This document shows, piece after piece, positions 33,818 through 42,338 of a stretch of DNA of 64,000 bases. The position numbers were made by a program, and so were the translations under genes. Positions within the stretch are counted from its first letter, which is position 1. Each line of letters begins with the position of its first letter. A model generated the notes under the pieces. That model saw nothing but the letters and a program-made list of their open reading frames with translations, was not told where the DNA came from and ran no database searches. Source of the DNA: Dyella sp. SG609 (GTDB taxonomy: Bacteria; Pseudomonadota; Gammaproteobacteria; Xanthomonadales; Rhodanobacteraceae); assembly GCF_012275375.1 (NCBI RefSeq), contig NZ_JAAZQJ010000001.1:248001-312000 (forward strand), written 5' to 3'.

Positions 33818-34897
33818 TCAGTACCAGTCGAGCAGCGAGATGCCCACGCCGAGGTAGGTGGCGTTGTGGTTGTAGTCGATCATGCTCTCGCCGTAGCCCT
33901 TGAACAGTTCCATATAGGCGCGCAGGTTGCCGGTGATCGGGAAGGCCCAGCTGAGCTGCGCCGCACCGTGGCTGCGGTCGCCGCCGCGCAGCGAGTGGCG
34001 CAGCATCAGGCCGAATTCCTGGCCGTTCCATTCGTGCACGATCTGCACGTCGCCGCGGCCCATGTAGTCGCTGATGTCCGGATTGTTGTCGTCCTTGCCG
34101 TGCTCCGGCACGCGCCACCACGGGCGGAACATCACCGTCCAGCCGTCGCGCTCGAAGCCGATATTGCCCATCACGCGGTTCCAGCTGCGCGACAGCGGAT
34201 TGGAGCGGCCGTTGGATTCGTGGTTGATGCCGATGCCGAGCAGGCGGCCGTCCCAGCCTGCCACCTGATAGTTGGTGTTGAAGATCAGCAGCGCTTCGGG
34301 TTCGTAGTTGGTCTCGCGGAACGGACGCGAGATCTTGTTGTTGTAGACCTGCCAGCGGGACGACTGCGTATAGCCCACCCACAGGTCGCCTTCGTCGCCG
34401 AACACGCCCTGCCACACCTTGGTCTTCAGGCTGAGCTGGAATTTCGCTTCGACATTCTGCAGCTGCTGCGGCGTGCCGACCGTGTTCAGCGGATTGGGGC
34501 TGTGCGGCTGCGCGTTCTGGTTGCTGGTGGCGAATACCGGCAGCAGATAAAGCGGCTTGTAGCCGCGCACGTTGAAGGTGCCGAGCTTGCTCTCCGGCGA
34601 CAGCTCCCAGCGCGAATCGAGCAGGGACATCGGGCGGCTGACTTCCGGATTGCCCTGCGTGGCGCTCTTGTCGGAAGCGAACACGCCCGGCGCCGCGGCG
34701 TTCTCGTTCATGCGCTTCTGCGCGGTGGGCAGGTTCACGCGGCCGGTGGCGCGGTCGTAGCAGGCCAGCCGCTGCGCGTCGCTCTCGATCGCGGTGCAGG
34801 CGCGGATGTCCATCGGGTCGGGATTCTGCGCATGCGCGCGCGGGCCGAGCAGGCCGGCCGCCAGCAGCAGCGCCAGGGTGACGTTCGTTCGCGTCAT
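33818..34897 (-). CDS. pldA: Outer-membrane phospholipase A (OMPLA, PldA)
   Basis: 359 residues with a signal peptide (MTRTNVTLALLLAAGLLGPRAHA). The catalytic His-Ser-Asn layout of OMPLA is seen in GIGINHESNGRSNPLSRSWNR (His, Ser two residues later, then Asn). Amphipathic beta-strands fill the C-terminal two thirds, ending HNATYLGVGISLLDWY, a terminal-strand pattern. An N-terminal segment with CTAIESDAQRLACYDR (two Cys) is an Xanthomonadales-style extension. It removes mislocalised phospholipids from the outer leaflet as a calcium-dependent dimer. Start 34897 has GGAG 7 nt upstream; GTG 34909 would add four residues. Confidence 0.95.
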   Translation of the reverse strand: MTRTNVTLALLLAAGLLGPRAHAQNPDPMDIRACTAIESDAQRLACYDRATGRVNLPTAQKRMNENAAAPGVFASDKSATQGNPEVSRPMSLLDSRWELSPESKLGTFNVRGYKPLYLLPVFATSNQNAQPHSPNPLNTVGTPQQLQNVEAKFQLSLKTKVWQGVFGDEGDLWVGYTQSSRWQVYNNKISRPFRETNYEPEALLIFNTNYQVAGWDGRLLGIGINHESNGRSNPLSRSWNRVMGNIGFERDGWTVMFRPWWRVPEHGKDDNNPDISDYMGRGDVQIVHEWNGQEFGLMLRHSLRGGDRSHGAAQLSWAFPITGNLRAYMELFKGYGESMIDYNHNATYLGVGISLLDWY

Positions 34898-34972
34898 TGC
34901 GTACTCCACCAGAAACGGGGCGTGAGGAATTCATTGAGGGGAAGGCGCGGCCGAACGCGGGTGCCGCACACG

Positions 34973-35005
34973 AAAACGCCGGCCGCGGCGGACCGCGGCC
35001 GGCGT
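34973..35005 (-). terminator. Intrinsic terminator of the Pro/Gln-rich protein gene
   Basis: ACGCCGGCCGCGG and CCGCGGCCGGCGT flank a short loop; on the minus strand the stem is followed by TTTT. It lies just after the stop at 35021. Confidence 0.85.
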
Positions 35006-35020
35006 CAGGGTGCCGGAAGC

Positions 35021-35506
35021 TCAGCGCTGCTTCAACCAGCGCGCATAGGCGGCCTTGCTCAGATGCTGCGCGCCGCCGGACGCATGCAGGAAGTCGTTGG
35101 CGAGCGGCGGATAGGCGGAGGCATCGTCTTCGGTGACGTACGCCTTGCCGTTGGCGAGCGCGGCGAAGTCCGGCGGCGGACCGGCGTCCTTGACCGCGGG
35201 CATGCTGGAATTGACGGTGACCTGGCCTTGCGCACTGTTGAACTGCGCGCTGTCCTGGCCGGGTTGCGTTGCGGGTGCGCTCTGCGCCTGCGGCATGGGC
35301 TGAGGCATCGGCTGCGGCTGCGCTTGCGGCTGCGGCATGGGTTGCGGTTGCGCCGGTTGCGGCGGCGGCATCGGTTGCGGTTGTGCCTGCGGCGGCGGAG
35401 GCGGCAGAGGCATCGGCTGCGCGGGCTGGTTCTGCGCCATCAAGGTGCCGGCGAACAGCAGCGAGCCGGAGGCAAGAAAACTAAGCAGGGGATTGCGGGG
35501 ATTCAT
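35021..35506 (-). CDS. Secreted Pro/Gln/Met-rich repeat protein, hypothetical
   Basis: 161 residues. An N-terminal signal-like segment (MNPRNPLLSFLASGSLLFAGTLMA) is followed by about 60 residues of repeats built on PQPMP and QAQPQ units. A folded C-terminal part then has VTVNSSMPAVKDAGPPPDFAAL, GKAYVTEDDASAYPPLANDFLHAS and HLSKAAYARWLKQR. No enzyme motif is seen. The C-terminal block looks like a small EF-hand-free helical domain known from Xanthomonadales envelope proteins, but I cannot name it. GGAG precedes the start at 35506. Confidence 0.78.
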   Translation of the reverse strand: MNPRNPLLSFLASGSLLFAGTLMAQNQPAQPMPLPPPPPQAQPQPMPPPQPAQPQPMPQPQAQPQPMPQPMPQAQSAPATQPGQDSAQFNSAQGQVTVNSSMPAVKDAGPPPDFAALANGKAYVTEDDASAYPPLANDFLHASGGAQHLSKAAYARWLKQR

Positions 35507-35631
35507 CGTCGATGCTCCATGCCAGAATGACTGGCTCGAGGACGGAAGGCGCGAGGACGTGGAAGCGGCCGCAGTGCCGGGCCGGCATGGCTCGTCCCGC
35601 GCTGAGGACAACGCTAACAAAGGCCGGATAA

Positions 35632-36945
35632 ATGCCTGCACAACCATTCGATGTGGTCGGTGTGAAAACTTCGTCGTCGCCGTCTGCACTTCCGCCGGGC
35701 AAGCCGCGTCTCACGCTGGCGCAGGCGCAGCGCCTGCAATTGGCCGCACAGGGGCTGCTGCGCGCGCCGCGCCGCCGCGCACGGCGCGCCGACGTGCTGG
35801 ATGCGATCACGCGCATGCGGCTGCTGCAGATCGACACCATCCACGTGGTGGCGCGCAGTCCTTATCTGGTGCTGCATTCGCGCGTGGGCGATTACGAGCC
35901 GGCATGGCTGGACGAAGCGCTTGCGCAAGGCAAGCTCGCCGAATGCTGGGCGCACGAAGCCTGCTTCGTGCCGGCCGCCGACTACGCCTGGCATCGCGCG
36001 TGGGGCGTGCGCCGCGGCACGCATTGGGCATACCGCCATGCCGAGCGCATGCATCGCGAACAGCGCGCGGACATGGACGGCCTGCTCGAACGCATCCGCG
36101 CCAACGGCGCGGCGCGCGCGGCGGATTTCGAACGCGAGCAACCGGGTGCGGCCAGCGGCTGGTGGTCGTGGAAACCCGAGAAGCGCTGGCTGGAAGCGTG
36201 GTTCGCGCTGGGCGAGCTGATGGTGAGCCGGCGCGAGCGGTTCCAGCGCGTCTACGATCTGGCCGAGCGCGTGATCGCGCAGCTGCAGCCATCGTTCGAC
36301 GACGCGCCGCTGGGCATGGAGGAGGGCGCGCTGCGCCGCCGCTTCATCCTCGACGCCGTGCGCGCGCTCGGCATCACCCAGGCGCGCTGGATCGCCGACT
36401 ACCACCGGCTCAAGCCGGCGGTGACCGACAGCGAGCTGGCGCCCCTGGTGGCTTCAGGCGAGCTGATCGAAGTGGCGGTGGCGGACTGGAAGGTGCCCGG
36501 CTACGTGCACGCCGACCATGCGGACGAGCTGGCGCAGGTACTGCGCGGTGGCCTGCGCGCGACCTATACGGCCCTGCTGTCGCCGTTCGACCCGCTGGTG
36601 TGGGATCGCGCGCGGGCGCAGGCGATGTTCGGATTCGAATACACCATCGAGTGCTACGTGCCGGCGGCGAAGCGCCGCTACGGCTATTACGTGCTGCCGA
36701 TCCTGCGCCGCGGGCAATTGGTGGGCCGGCTCGATGCCAAGGCGCATCGAGCCGAATGTGTATTTGAGGTGAAGGCGCTTTACCTGGAAGAGGGCGAAAC
36801 GCCGACGCCGGCCTGGATCGCCGACGTGGCCGAGGCGATCGCGGCAACCGCGCGCTGGCACGGCACCCCGAAGATCCGCCTCGGCCGCTGCCGCCCCGCG
36901 AGCGTGGCGGCAGCGTTGCGCGCGCACTGGCGCGCCATGGACTGA
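35632..36945 (+). CDS. YcaQ/AlkX-type winged-helix DNA glycosylase (interstrand-crosslink)
   Basis: 437 residues of the HTH_42 family (YcaQ). ITRMRLLQIDTIHVVARS contains the QID form of the family's catalytic Q-x-D/Q motif (about 65-67). Next come LVLHSRVGDYEPAWLDEAL, CWAHEACFVPAADY, a set of winged-helix domains (GALRRRFILDAVRALGIT) and LLSPFDPLVWDRARAQAMFGFEY in the C-terminal part. E. coli YcaQ unhooks interstrand crosslinks, and the same role is likely here. It is slightly longer than the roughly 410-residue E. coli protein at the N-terminus, so a later start is possible. Confidence 0.9.
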   Translation: MPAQPFDVVGVKTSSSPSALPPGKPRLTLAQAQRLQLAAQGLLRAPRRRARRADVLDAITRMRLLQIDTIHVVARSPYLVLHSRVGDYEPAWLDEALAQGKLAECWAHEACFVPAADYAWHRAWGVRRGTHWAYRHAERMHREQRADMDGLLERIRANGAARAADFEREQPGAASGWWSWKPEKRWLEAWFALGELMVSRRERFQRVYDLAERVIAQLQPSFDDAPLGMEEGALRRRFILDAVRALGITQARWIADYHRLKPAVTDSELAPLVASGELIEVAVADWKVPGYVHADHADELAQVLRGGLRATYTALLSPFDPLVWDRARAQAMFGFEYTIECYVPAAKRRYGYYVLPILRRGQLVGRLDAKAHRAECVFEVKALYLEEGETPTPAWIADVAEAIAATARWHGTPKIRLGRCRPASVAAALRAHWRAMD

Positions 36946-36949
36946 CGGC

Positions 36950-37414
36950 TCAGTGCGAGCCGCCGCTGGCCGGCACCACCGGCTGCGGCGCGCAGGCCTT
37001 GCCGTGCAGGGCCTGGTGCAGCTGGTTGGCCAGCGAGGTGCAGCGGTTGCCGAGCTGCGGGCGGATATCCGGGTCCAGCGAATCGCGCAGCAGGCTTTCG
37101 CGCATCGCCTCGTAGCGACCCTCGATCTGGTCCGCCGGATAGATCGCCGCGGCCTGGTGGCAGGCGATATAGGTGTTCAGATAGTTGTCGCAGGCGGGGA
37201 TGCCGGTCTGGTCCGGCAAGGCCTGGCTGGGCGCGGTTTTCGGCTTGCTGGCGGGGGCGCGGGTGGTGCTGGCGGGCGCCGTGCCGCGGCTGCTGCTGGT
37301 GGTTGTGGTGGAGCTCCCGCTGGAGCTGGGTCGGGTGGTTTTGTCGTTGCATCCGGCCAGGACAAGTCCGCCGGCGAGCACGAGCAGGGCGAGGCGCGAG
37401 GGAAGTCTGGTCAT
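36950..37414 (-). CDS. Small Cys-containing lipoprotein, hypothetical
   Basis: 154 residues. Lipoprotein signal with LVLAGC (Cys 22), then a Ser/Thr-rich linker (SSSGSSTTTTSSSRGT) to about 70, then a small helical domain with four Cys (IPACDNYLNTYIACHQ, GNRCTSLANQ, GKACAPQP). The spacing suggests two disulphides. I do not recognise a named family. Start 37414 has AAGGAG 6 nt upstream; ATG 37420 would leave no spacing. It is convergent with the ycaQ-like gene, 4 bp apart. Confidence 0.8.
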   Translation of the reverse strand: MTRLPSRLALLVLAGGLVLAGCNDKTTRPSSSGSSTTTTSSSRGTAPASTTRAPASKPKTAPSQALPDQTGIPACDNYLNTYIACHQAAAIYPADQIEGRYEAMRESLLRDSLDPDIRPQLGNRCTSLANQLHQALHGKACAPQPVVPASGGSH

Positions 37415-37643
37415 GAGCATCTCCTTGACTGTCGGCCCCGGGCGGGCCGTGCCGCGATATGGAAAGTTGAGCAACGCCCGGTTGCCAAAAGGCAGTCGCA
37501 ATAGACACTGAGCGTCGTAAAGAAAAGCTGAATCGAATGGCGTTTTGGGTGAAGAACGGGCGGAAATGCTGCCGTGATTATTTCTGTTCAGTTTTCCCCT
37601 TGCACCTGGTTATTCGCTTTCCGCCCTTTGAAACAGCTATGAT

Positions 37644-37805
37644 GTGCGGACTGTGTTTGCCGGGGTCACCTGTTTTGTGACCCGATGCCGCTGATCAGCG
37701 ATCCGCTTCATCGCCTCACCCCTAGGGTTTTCCTTAGCAGCTCAGTAAGTCGGCCGTTCCGAAGGAACGGCTGAGCCTCAATCAAAACCTTTAGGAGTGT
37801 TTCAC
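37644..37805 (+). promoter_or_regulatory. Leader RNA of cold-shock gene 1
   Basis: The 391-base gap 37415-37805 contains no gene. Its 3' half is a long 5' UTR after TATGAT (37638-37643, probable -10). It shares CTGTGTTTG, CCCGATG and CAGTAAGTCG with the leaders of the next two csp genes and contains its own stem GCCGTTCC-GAA-GGAACGGC before AGGAG. A long, conserved, structured UTR is the hallmark of cspA-type cold control. The 5' half of the gap is A/T-rich with no recognised site. Confidence 0.65.
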
Positions 37806-38015
37806 ATGTCTGATCGTCAGATCGGTACCGTCAAGTGGTTCAACGATGCCAAGGGCTTCGGCTTCATCAGCCGTGACAACGGCCCGGACGTCTTCGTCCA
37901 CTTCCGCGCCATCCAGGGCAACGGCTTCAAGAGCCTGGCCGAGGGTGACAAGGTCAGCTTCAAGGTCGTGCAGGGCCAGAAGGGTCTGCAGGCCGACGAA
38001 GTGCAGAAGGCCTGA
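37806..38015 (+). CDS. Cold-shock protein, CspA family (copy 1)
   Basis: A 69-residue single cold-shock domain binding single-stranded RNA/DNA. RNP1 is KGFGFISRD and RNP2 is VFVHFRAI; the start [15 protein letters not shown] is typical. It acts as an RNA chaperone or antiterminator. ATG 37806 is preceded by AGGAG 8 nt upstream. First of three tandem paralogues, each with its own leader and terminator. The VHFRAI variant (rather than VHFSAI) is shared by all three. Confidence 0.95.
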   Translation: MSDRQIGTVKWFNDAKGFGFISRDNGPDVFVHFRAIQGNGFKSLAEGDKVSFKVVQGQKGLQADEVQKA

Positions 38016-38038
38016 TCCAAGGCATTCTTGATCGATTG

Positions 38039-38071
38039 AAAAGGCCGGGCAGCGATGCCCGGCCTTTTTTT
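38039..38071 (+). terminator. Terminator of cold-shock gene 1
   Basis: AAAAGGCCGGGC, a 6-nt loop, GCCCGGCC and seven T. Confidence 0.93.
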
Positions 38072-38131
38072 ACGCCTTTCGGCATGGGGTCTTCCCACAT
38101 ACCCGTGCGAAAAATCCGCTATGCTCGGGCC

Positions 38132-38269
38132 ACTGTGTTTGTCAGGTCACGCGTGCCCCGATGTACGGTTTCACCCGCATCGCTCCACCGATTCCCTGCA
38201 TGCCCAGTAAGTCGTCGGTCGCAAGGGGGAGACCGGCCTGTCTCAGTGTCGATTCGATCGGAGTGAGTC
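38132..38269 (+). promoter_or_regulatory. Leader RNA of cold-shock gene 2
   Basis: Probable -10 GCTATGCT (TATGCT 38120-38125). The downstream UTR of about 138 nt contains ACTGTGTTTG, CCCGATG, TTCCCTGCA, CCCAGTAAGTCGTCGG and AAGGGGGAG, then GGAG before the ATG. It aligns closely with the leader at 38605-38743. Confidence 0.7.
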
Positions 38270-38485
38270 ATGTCGGATGGTAATCGTGAAACCGGCACGG
38301 TGAAGTGGTTCAACGACGCCAAGGGGTTCGGCTTCATCAGCCGCGAAAACGGTCCCGATGTCTTCGTGCATTTCCGCGCGATTTCGGGTTCCGGATTCAG
38401 GAGCCTCAAAGAAGGCCAGAAGGTCACCTTCAAGGTGGTCACCGGCCAGAAGGGGCTGCAGGCCGAGGACGTGGCGCCTGCCTGA
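38270..38485 (+). CDS. Cold-shock protein, CspA family (copy 2)
   Basis: A 71-residue cold-shock domain with RNP1 KGFGFISRE and RNP2 VFVHFRAI, and the C-terminal [20 protein letters not shown] lies 6 nt before ATG 38270. It differs from copy 1 mainly at the N-terminus ([13 protein letters not shown]) and in the last third. It is transcribed from its own promoter. Confidence 0.95.
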   Translation: MSDGNRETGTVKWFNDAKGFGFISRENGPDVFVHFRAISGSGFRSLKEGQKVTFKVVTGQKGLQAEDVAPA

Positions 38486-38515
38486 GAGGTCGGGGTAAAA
38501 ACCGCCGCAAAGAAC

Positions 38516-38547
38516 GAAAGCCGGGCAGCGATGCCCGGCTTTCTTTG
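38516..38547 (+). terminator. Terminator of cold-shock gene 2
   Basis: GAAAGCCGGGC, loop AGCGAT, GCCCGGCTTTC, TTTG. The loop and stem nearly copy those of the first csp terminator, supporting duplication of the whole unit. Confidence 0.88.
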
Positions 38548-38604
38548 TTCATGGGCTCCGGCGGCATCACTTATCCTTGAAAAAAAATCGGCTATGCTCG
38601 CTTC

Positions 38605-38743
38605 ACTGTGTTCGCTGGCCACGCGCGTGCCCGATGTCCCGGCCCTTGCCTCGCATCGCTTCACCGGTTCCCTGCAGCCCAGTAAGTCGTCGGCCGTAAG
38701 GGGGAGGCTGACTTGTCTCAAATCGAATCGATTGGAGTAAGTC
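38605..38743 (+). promoter_or_regulatory. Leader RNA of cold-shock gene 3
   Basis: Probable -10 GCTATGCT (TATGCT 38593-38598). The UTR of about 139 nt shares CACTGTGTT, CCCGATGT, TTCCCTGCA, CCCAGTAAGTCGTCGG, AAGGGGGAG and TGTCTCA with leader 2, in the same order and spacing. Confidence 0.7.
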
Positions 38744-38965
38744 ATGTCGGAAGGTAATGGCCGTGAAACCGGCACGGTGAAATGGTTCAACGATGCCAAG
38801 GGGTTTGGCTTCATCAACAGGGGAAACGGCAAGGAGGACGTCTTCGTCCACTTCCGCGCGATCCAGGGCACGGGCTTCAAGAGCCTGAAAGAAGGTCAGA
38901 CGGTGACTTTCAAGGTGGTCAACGGCCAGAAGGGCCTGCAGGCCGAGGAAGTGATGCCGGCCTGA
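38744..38965 (+). CDS. Cold-shock protein, CspA family (copy 3)
   Basis: A 73-residue cold-shock domain with RNP1 KGFGFINRG, two extra residues in the following loop ([14 protein letters not shown]) and [20 protein letters not shown] precedes ATG 38744. The KED insertion near RNP2 sets it apart from copies 1 and 2. It is followed by its own terminator. Confidence 0.95.
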   Translation: MSEGNGRETGTVKWFNDAKGFGFINRGNGKEDVFVHFRAIQGTGFKSLKEGQTVTFKVVNGQKGLQAEEVMPA

Positions 38966-38986
38966 TCTTCAGGTCGAACCGAACGG

Positions 38987-39013
38987 AAAAGGCCGGCGCA
39001 AGCCGGCCTTTTT
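38987..39013 (+). terminator. Terminator of cold-shock gene 3
   Basis: AAAAGGCCGGC, loop GCAA, GCCGGCC, TTTTT. Confidence 0.92.
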
Positions 39014-39076
39014 CTTGCGCGCCGCCTGCACGGGAACGCGTGCTAGCCTGCCGTTTTTCCGCTGACGGAGTGCGCT

Positions 39077-39970
39077 GTGCAGGAAGCATCGGCCGAGCTA
39101 CCGACCGCCATCGCGCCCGCCACGGCCGGCGATGGCGCATCTTCCGAGCTGCTGCTGACGCTTCCCGCGCAGGCGCCGTCGGCCCTGTTGTACTGGCTGC
39201 CGGCGATGGGCGTGGCCGCGCGGCATTACCTGCCGCTGGCGCAGGCGCTGGCCGCGCGCGGCATCGCGGTGGCCTTGCACGAATGGCGCGGCATCGGCTC
39301 CAGCAACCGGCGCGCCGGGCGGCACAGCGACTGGGGCTATCGCGAACTGCTGCAGCTCGATCTCCCCGCCGGCCTGGCCGCGGCGCGCGAACGCTGCCCG
39401 GGCCTGCCCTGCGCCATCGGCGGGCACAGCCTGGGCGGCCAACTCGGCTCGCTCTATACCGGCCTGCATCCGCAGGACTTCGAGGCCCTGGTGCTGGTGG
39501 CCAGCGGCTCGCCGTACTGGCGGCGTTTCCGCCGTGGCGCGCTGATCGGTGCGGCCTATGCGCTGGCGCCCGTGCTGGCCGGCCTGGTCGGCCATCTGCC
39601 CGGGCGGCGCCTGGGCTTCGGCGGCAACGAGGCGCGCGGCGTGATCGCCGACTGGGCGCGCAGCGGCCGCACCGGCCGCTACGCCGCCGCCGGCCTGCCG
39701 GACGACCTGGAAAGCGCCATGGCGCGCGTGCGGCTGCCGATCCTGGCCCTGCGCCTGCGCGACGACTGGCTCGGCCCCCAGGCCTCGCTGGACTGGCTGC
39801 TGGCGAAGATGCCGCAGGCCCGGCCCATGCGCGCTGTCCTGGATCCCGACGAACTGGGCGTCCCCGCCGACCACTTCGCCTGGATGAAGCAGCCGGCCGC
39901 GGTCGCCGCAGCCATCGCCGATGGCCTGGCGCCGGTCCTGCGCCGCGACCGGGTGCAAGCCGCCTCTTGA
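39077..39970 (+). CDS. Alpha/beta-fold hydrolase (serine aminopeptidase-like)
   Basis: A 297-residue soluble hydrolase. The nucleophile elbow is AIGGHSLGGQLGSLY (GHSLG, Ser about 118). The oxyanion region is LLYWLPAMGVAARHYLPLA and HEWRGIGSSNR. A probable acid lies near DDWLGPQ, and the His is in VPADHFAWMKQ. The DHFAWMK end and the HEWRGxGSS segment are typical of an uncharacterised lipase/esterase-like group. GTG start at 39077 with GGAG upstream. Substrate not known. Confidence 0.85.
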   Translation: MQEASAELPTAIAPATAGDGASSELLLTLPAQAPSALLYWLPAMGVAARHYLPLAQALAARGIAVALHEWRGIGSSNRRAGRHSDWGYRELLQLDLPAGLAAARERCPGLPCAIGGHSLGGQLGSLYTGLHPQDFEALVLVASGSPYWRRFRRGALIGAAYALAPVLAGLVGHLPGRRLGFGGNEARGVIADWARSGRTGRYAAAGLPDDLESAMARVRLPILALRLRDDWLGPQASLDWLLAKMPQARPMRAVLDPDELGVPADHFAWMKQPAAVAAAIADGLAPVLRRDRVQAAS

Positions 39971-40025
39971 AGCGGGGAGCTTTCGCCGGCATGTGGCGGA
40001 TTCGATTCTTTGCCGGCATCTGCCC

Positions 40026-41078
40026 ATGAAACTGTTCACTCCGTTCGTCCAGCGCAGCCTCACGCTGCGCAACCGCATCGCCGTCGCGCCGATGTGCCAG
40101 TACTCCGCCGTCGACGGCATGCCCGACCACTGGCACCTGGTGCACCTGGGCAGCCGCGCCGTCGGCGGCGCCGCGCTGGTGATCGCCGAGGCCACGGCGG
40201 TGTCCGCGGAAGGGCGCATCTCGCCGCAGGACGTCGGCCTGTGGAACGACGCACAGCGCGATGCCTGGCGCCCGGTCACCCGCTTTATCGACATGCAGGG
40301 CGCCATCGCCGGCGTCCAGCTGGCCCATGCCGGCCGCAAGGCCAGCGCGCAGCGCCCGTGGGAAGGCGGCGGCGCGCTGCGCGAAGGAGCCTGGACGACG
40401 GTGGCGCCCTCGGCGATCCCGTTCGATCACGACTGGCACACCCCGCAGGCGCTGGACGACGCGGGTTTGCGCCAGGTGATCGAGGATTTCCGCCGCGCCG
40501 CCGAACGCGCGCTCGCCGCCGGCTTCCGCCTGATCGAGCTGCATGCCGCGCACGGCTATCTGCTGCACCAGTTCCTGTCGCCGCTGAGCAACCATCGCCA
40601 GGATGCCTACGGCGGCAGCTTCGAAAACCGCACGCGCCTGCTGCGCGAGATCATCGCCGCGGTACGCGAGGTGTGGCCGGCGGAACTGCCGCTGTGGGTG
40701 CGCATTTCCGCCACCGACTGGCACGAAGGCGGCTGGGACATCGAGCAGAGCGTGCGCCTGGCGCGCGAGCTGCCGGCGCTGGGCGTGGACCTGGTCGACG
40801 TCTCCAGCGGCGGCCTGGTCCCGCACGTCAAGATTCCGCTCGGCCCCGGCTACCAGGTGCCGTTCGCCGCGCGGATCCGCCGCGAGGCGGGCATCGCCAC
40901 CGGCGCGGTAGGCCTGATCACCGAAGCGGAGCAGGCCGCGCGCATCGTCGAACAGGACGACGCCGACATCGTGCTGATCGCCCGCGAAAGCCTGCGCGAT
41001 CCGTATTTCCCGCGCCGCGCGGCGCAGCAGCTGGGTGCGTCGATCGACGCGCCGGTGCAATATCGGCGGGCTTGGTAA
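40026..41078 (+). CDS. Old yellow enzyme family NADH:flavin oxidoreductase (YqjM/xenobiotic reductase type)
   Basis: A 350-residue FMN-dependent ene-reductase, TIM-barrel. MKLFTPFVQRSLTLRNRIAV and APMCQYSA (Cys about 24, modulating FMN) mark the YqjM class. The substrate-binding His pair is in ELHAAHGYLLHQFLSPLSN. Further blocks are DAYGGSFENRTRLL, VSSGGLVPHVKIP and IARESLRDPYFPRRAA. It reduces activated C=C bonds of enals or enones with NADPH, possibly for detoxification. The pirin gene follows 14 bp downstream. Confidence 0.94.
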   Translation: MKLFTPFVQRSLTLRNRIAVAPMCQYSAVDGMPDHWHLVHLGSRAVGGAALVIAEATAVSAEGRISPQDVGLWNDAQRDAWRPVTRFIDMQGAIAGVQLAHAGRKASAQRPWEGGGALREGAWTTVAPSAIPFDHDWHTPQALDDAGLRQVIEDFRRAAERALAAGFRLIELHAAHGYLLHQFLSPLSNHRQDAYGGSFENRTRLLREIIAAVREVWPAELPLWVRISATDWHEGGWDIEQSVRLARELPALGVDLVDVSSGGLVPHVKIPLGPGYQVPFAARIRREAGIATGAVGLITEAEQAARIVEQDDADIVLIARESLRDPYFPRRAAQQLGASIDAPVQYRRAW

Positions 41079-41092
41079 GCAGGAAAAACGAC

Positions 41093-41968
41093 GTGGACCA
41101 GAACCCGCTGCTGATCGAAGGCCGCCTGCACGACCTGGGCGACGGCTTCACCGTGCGCCGGCTTTTGCCGGTGCTGCAGGCCCGCCATGTGGGGCCGTTC
41201 GTGTTCTTCGACCTGATCGGGCCGGCTGCCTTCGCGCCGGGCAAGGGCATGGACGTGCGGCCGCATCCGCATATCGGCCTGGCCACCGTGACCTGGCTGT
41301 TCGAAGGGGCCATCCGCCATCGCGACACCGTCGGCAGCCTGGCCGACATCCGCCCCGGCGAAGTGAACTGGATGACCGCCGGCCGCGGCATCGCCCATTC
41401 CGAACGCACGCCGCCGGACGAGCGCCGCGACGGCCAGCGCATGCACGGCGTGCAGGTGTGGGTGGCGCTGCCGCGGCATGACGAGGAAGTGGAGCCGGAG
41501 TTCCACCATCACGGCGCCGATGCGCTGCCGCGCATCCGCCGGCCCGGCGCCGAGCTGGTGCTGATCGCCGGCACGGCTTACGGTGAACGCTCACCGGTGA
41601 AGGTGTTCGCGCCGATGTTCTTCGTCGAGGCCACGCTGGAAGCCGGCGCCGAGCTGCCCTGGCCGGACGAGCACGTCGAACGCGGCGTCTGCGTGATCGA
41701 CGGCGAAGTCAGCTGGGGCGGCTTGAACGTACCCGCCGCACACACGGCGGTGCAGACGGGAGACACCGCCGCCCCGCTGAAGGCCGCCACGCGCAGCCGC
41801 GTGATGCTGTTCGGCGGCGCGCCGCTGGATGGCGAGCGGCATCTGTGGTGGAACTTCGTGTCCAGCCGCAAGGAGCGCATCGAGCAGGCCAAGCTGGAAT
41901 GGCAGGAGCAGCGCTACGGCAAGGTGGCCGGCGACGAGGAAGAATTCATTCCGCTGCCGGTGCGTTGA
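41093..41968 (+). CDS. Pirin family protein
   Basis: A 291-residue bicupin. N-terminal cupin: RPHPHIGLATVTWLFEGAI, NWMTAGRGIAHSERTP with the metal-binding His/His/His/Glu set, and MHGVQVWVALP. The C-terminal cupin domain ends in LWWNFVSSRKERIEQAKLEW. Pirins are iron proteins; some oxidise quercetin, others regulate metabolism. GTG 41093 (VDQNPLLIEGRLHDLG) has AGGA about 8 nt upstream. It probably forms an operon with the ene-reductase, and both could handle flavonoid- or quinone-like compounds (inference). Confidence 0.92.
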   Translation: MDQNPLLIEGRLHDLGDGFTVRRLLPVLQARHVGPFVFFDLIGPAAFAPGKGMDVRPHPHIGLATVTWLFEGAIRHRDTVGSLADIRPGEVNWMTAGRGIAHSERTPPDERRDGQRMHGVQVWVALPRHDEEVEPEFHHHGADALPRIRRPGAELVLIAGTAYGERSPVKVFAPMFFVEATLEAGAELPWPDEHVERGVCVIDGEVSWGGLNVPAAHTAVQTGDTAAPLKAATRSRVMLFGGAPLDGERHLWWNFVSSRKERIEQAKLEWQEQRYGKVAGDEEEFIPLPVR

Positions 41969-42035
41969 TGCTGCGTCCGCGCATGCGCCCGCGGGGGCGC
42001 GGCGCTAGGCTGCAGCGATGCCAGAGGGAATCCGC

Positions 42036-42338
42036 ATGTCCGCTTATGCCAGCTTCCGCGAGTTCTATCCGTTCTATCTGGGCGAACACAGCGACGTGAA
42101 TTGCCGGCGCATGCATTTCGCCGGCAGCACCCTGGTGCTGGCGGTGGTCGCGTTCGCCGTGATCACCGGACACCTCGCCTGGCTGTGGCTGGTGCCCGTT
42201 GCCGGTTACGGCTTTGCCTGGGTCGGCCACTTCGTGTTCGAGAAAAACCGCCCGGCCACCTTCCGCCACCCGCTGTACAGCCTGATGGGCGACTGGGTGA
42301 TGTATTGGGACGTGCTGCGCGGACGAGTGAAATTGTAG
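42036..42338 (+). CDS. DUF962 (Mpo1-like) membrane protein
   Basis: 100 residues: FREFYPFYLGEHSDVNCRRM, then two or three membrane segments, and GHFVFEKNRPATFRHPLYSLMGDWVMY, the family signature with conserved His/Glu/Asp residues. In yeast the family member Mpo1 is an iron-dependent dioxygenase acting on 2-hydroxy fatty acids; bacterial roles are unproven. Start 42036 has AGAGGGA upstream, unlike ATG 42018. The stop TAG is part of the REP-like repeat that follows. Confidence 0.88.
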   Translation: MSAYASFREFYPFYLGEHSDVNCRRMHFAGSTLVLAVVAFAVITGHLAWLWLVPVAGYGFAWVGHFVFEKNRPATFRHPLYSLMGDWVMYWDVLRGRVKL

